Below are positions 62,315-64,000 of a stretch of 64,000 nt of DNA, one piece after another. Position numbers and translations under genes: made by a program. Location: NCBI GenBank assembly GCA_035295745.1, contig DATGIL010000023.1, forward strand, positions 186,001 to 250,000, written 5' to 3'. The notes below the pieces were generated by a model that was given only the letters and a program-made list of their open reading frames with translations, was not told where the DNA came from and did not search any database. Positions within the stretch are counted from its first letter, which is position 1; the number at the start of each line of letters is the position of its first letter. This DNA comes from JAIQFL01 sp035295745. Lineage in GTDB: Bacteria > Acidobacteriota > Terriglobia > Bryobacterales > Bryobacteraceae.

Positions 62315-64000
62315 CTACGACGCATCCTGCTCTTCCGCCAGCAGTGCGCGCACTTCTTCGTCCGAGAGGCCCTCTAACTCCTGCAGCAGATCCTGATAAT
62401 CCGCGCCGCCCTGCTCGATTTCCTTCAGCTCTACGGCTTTCGCCAGTTCCTGCACGGTGAATTCGCCGCTGTAGACGATCTCCAGCGACAGGTCGACGCC
62501 GTAGATCTGTCGGACCTGTGACAGAAGCTGCACTGCGAGCAGTGAGTGGCCCCCGAGTTCGAAGAAATTGTCGCGGACGCCCACTGCGGGGAGGTTGAGG
62601 AGTCCGGCCCAGATCTCCGCCAGTTCCCGTTCCAGCGGAGTGCGGGGTGGATCTTGCGGCGTGGCGCGAACGGTACGGCGAGTGGTCGCGCGGATTCGAT
62701 CCAGGATCGCGGCGGGAGTGCGAAGCTCATTGGCAATCTGGAGATAGTCGATTCTATGTGCAGGGGGCTTCTGGGCAGCTTCGCTTTCGCGGGTTAGATC
62801 GGTGACCTGTCGTCCCACGCGATATCTCACCGCGGCGGCGGCTTCGGCGGTAAGAGGGCCGAGGGACTCCAGGAACAGCGCGGCGGGACGATTCCGTTGA
62901 CTCGGCACGAACGGTATCTCGACGCGCTCCAGGCCGCGCTGCAGTGCGATCTCGCCAAGGTGAGCTACCATGCGGTGCTCCACGCCGCGTCCCAAGGCAC
63001 GGCAACTCAGCAGGAAAGTGTCCGCCACCAGCGAGCCGCCTTGTGTTCGAAAGATTATTGCGCCGGTGAGTCCATAACTGCCGAATCGATCCTTAACGTG
63101 GACCGTCAGGCATTCCGCGTCGCCCAGGTTCTGAATCTCCGCCTCGGAGCGCCGCAGGCCAGTCGCGTTCATCTGATTGGTGCGCTGCGTTAACTGCGCT
63201 ACTCTTGCCACTTGGCTGGGCTCTAATGGAGCTATCACCACTTCCAGTTCGAGCGATGCGAGAAAGCTCTCCAGGCTCGGCGCGGCCCGCTCCGCTCGTG
63301 TCCGTGCAGCCTGCTGCACGTAGAGTTCGGCGCGGTCGCGATCTTCCTCTGTGATACGTGGCCGGTCGAATGCCCACACATGCCGAAGAAATTCCGGAAT
63401 GTCCTCGGGCGCCGCTGGGAGCGGCAACGCAAGTACGGCTGGAGCTGCGAGTTGCGCCTCGGCGCATTCCTTGGCGCTGTCGTCGACCAGAATGAAGCTG
63501 TCGAGTCCCAGATCCAGTTCTTCGGCGAGCGATGCCAGGTTGGTTCCTTTGCTACCCCAGTTGATCCGGCGAGATACGAAGTCTTCGAGCCGTAGCGGCA
63601 TCTCGGGATGTGCCTGGAAAGTCTCGATCACGTCTTCTTCGTTATTCTTGCTGCACAGCGTAAGCAGCATTCCCGCGTGCAGGCGTTCCGCCATGAACTT
63701 CTGGAGCGCACGCCGGGGATTGTCCAATACGACACTCTGTGGCCCGTCCTCGCCGCAGATCCCGGCCCACAAGGTGTCGTCGCAGTCGAGTGCGATCACC
63801 TTGAAGGGCGTGACGGCGATGGCGTGAATTCTGCGGGCGATTGCGGTCGCCAGCGCCACGAAAAAGAGCGGCGTGTACGGTACGTGCCCCAACTCATCGC
63901 CATGCGGATCGTGGACATCGTCGACGGGATAGTGGGAAAGCACGTCCTCGGCACTGAGAAGGTGGACGCCGGGCAGGTCCGCGGTGGCGTCGCGTAAGGC
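62315..64000 (-). CDS. FkbH-like HAD protein with C-terminal carrier domain (N-terminus beyond right edge)
   Basis: 561 codons visible, open to the window edge. The HAD core has VIALDCDDTLWAGICGEDG (nucleophile Asp) and later LCSKNNEED and FILVDDSAKECAEA. A GNAT-like C-terminal half follows (TQRTNQMNATGLRRSE, VKDRFGSYGLTGAIIF). Then comes a peptidyl/acyl carrier domain with the attachment Ser in FFELGGHSLLAVQL (codon 62543-62545) and a tail EGLSDEEVRALLAEEQ. FkbH proteins load glyceryl units from 1,3-bisphosphoglycerate onto carriers. This points to a PKS/NRPS-like pathway extending to the right. Confidence 0.9.
   Translation of the reverse strand, partial: ALRDATADLPGVHLLSAEDVLSHYPVDDVHDPHGDELGHVPYTPLFFVALATAIARRIHAIAVTPFKVIALDCDDTLWAGICGEDGPQSVVLDNPRRALQKFMAERLHAGMLLTLCSKNNEEDVIETFQAHPEMPLRLEDFVSRRINWGSKGTNLASLAEELDLGLDSFILVDDSAKECAEAQLAAPAVLALPLPAAPEDIPEFLRHVWAFDRPRITEEDRDRAELYVQQAARTRAERAAPSLESFLASLELEVVIAPLEPSQVARVAQLTQRTNQMNATGLRRSEAEIQNLGDAECLTVHVKDRFGSYGLTGAIIFRTQGGSLVADTFLLSCRALGRGVEHRMVAHLGEIALQRGLERVEIPFVPSQRNRPAALFLESLGPLTAEAAAAVRYRVGRQVTDLTRESEAAQKPPAHRIDYLQIANELRTPAAILDRIRATTRRTVRATPQDPPRTPLERELAEIWAGLLNLPAVGVRDNFFELGGHSLLAVQLLSQVRQIYGVDLSLEIVYSGEFTVQELAKAVELKEIEQGGADYQDLLQELEGLSDEEVRALLAEEQDAS

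Overview
The window is high-GC bacterial DNA that most resembles an Acidobacteriota chromosome of the Solibacter/Bryobacter type. The clues are two large 'duplicated orphan' MacB/FtsX-type permeases (one under a PadR regulator), a DUF4331 protein beside a TPR protein, tandem Uma2 genes, SBBP-repeat debris, and a family of short dispersed repeats at gene ends. The taxonomic placement is inference. No rRNA, tRNA or CRISPR was recognised.

Left part (1-9.6 kb): the N-terminal part of rsgA runs off the left edge. It is followed by a repeat cluster and a chimeric insertion-sequence remnant (IS4/DUF4372 head joined to an ISKra4 tail). Next come small periplasmic and envelope genes: a c-type cytochrome, a beta-barrel-like protein, a YceI protein, and an ancestral tandem duplication in which one copy has decayed. 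Then a Flp-like small protein, a haem-binding protein, a TPR protein and a DUF4331 protein.

Core housekeeping (9.6-35 kb): two Uma2 genes, then rho, engB, lon, clpX and tig on the minus strand, with no clpP between tig and clpX. A PH-domain membrane protein, a TetR/serine-hydrolase divergent pair with a clear operator, and a four-copy 71-72 bp tandem repeat follow. Then ubiE/menG-like methyltransferase, a giant CPBP protease and a permease form a plus-strand operon. The minus-strand rimP-nusA-infB-DUF503-rbfA operon has a terminator-like hairpin in its leader.

Middle (35-44.5 kb): SBBP remnants, a PadR-permease operon with a palindrome inside the promoter, a DoxX-like membrane protein, a 105 bp palindromic MITE-like element, a DCC-family protein, a CCA/poly(A) nucleotidyltransferase, and a c-di-AMP (ydaO-type) riboswitch ahead of an APC/KimA-like transporter.

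Cell-wall signalling operon (44.5-52.2 kb, minus strand): FHA protein, a hidden 41-residue membrane protein, PP2C phosphatase, Ser/Thr kinase, a single polypeptide joining a RodA/FtsW-type SEDS glycosyltransferase to a class B PBP transpeptidase, and a second FHA protein. Most junctions overlap. The content parallels the actinobacterial fhaA-fhaB-pstP-rodA-pbpA-pknA-pknB cluster, with rodA and pbpA fused.

Right part (52.2-64 kb): ECF-sigma remnant, a G-rich tandem repeat, a secreted protein, a TPR protein and a repeat cluster. It ends in a minus-strand biosynthetic cluster that continues past the right edge: an FkbH-like HAD protein with carrier domain, a GT4 glycosyltransferase, a GT4-thioesterase fusion, a phosphopantetheinyl transferase, a D-2-hydroxyacid dehydrogenase and a Gfo/Idh/MocA oxidoreductase. 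The two strongest leads for something undescribed are the SEDS-PBP fusion operon and this glycosyltransferase-thioesterase cluster.
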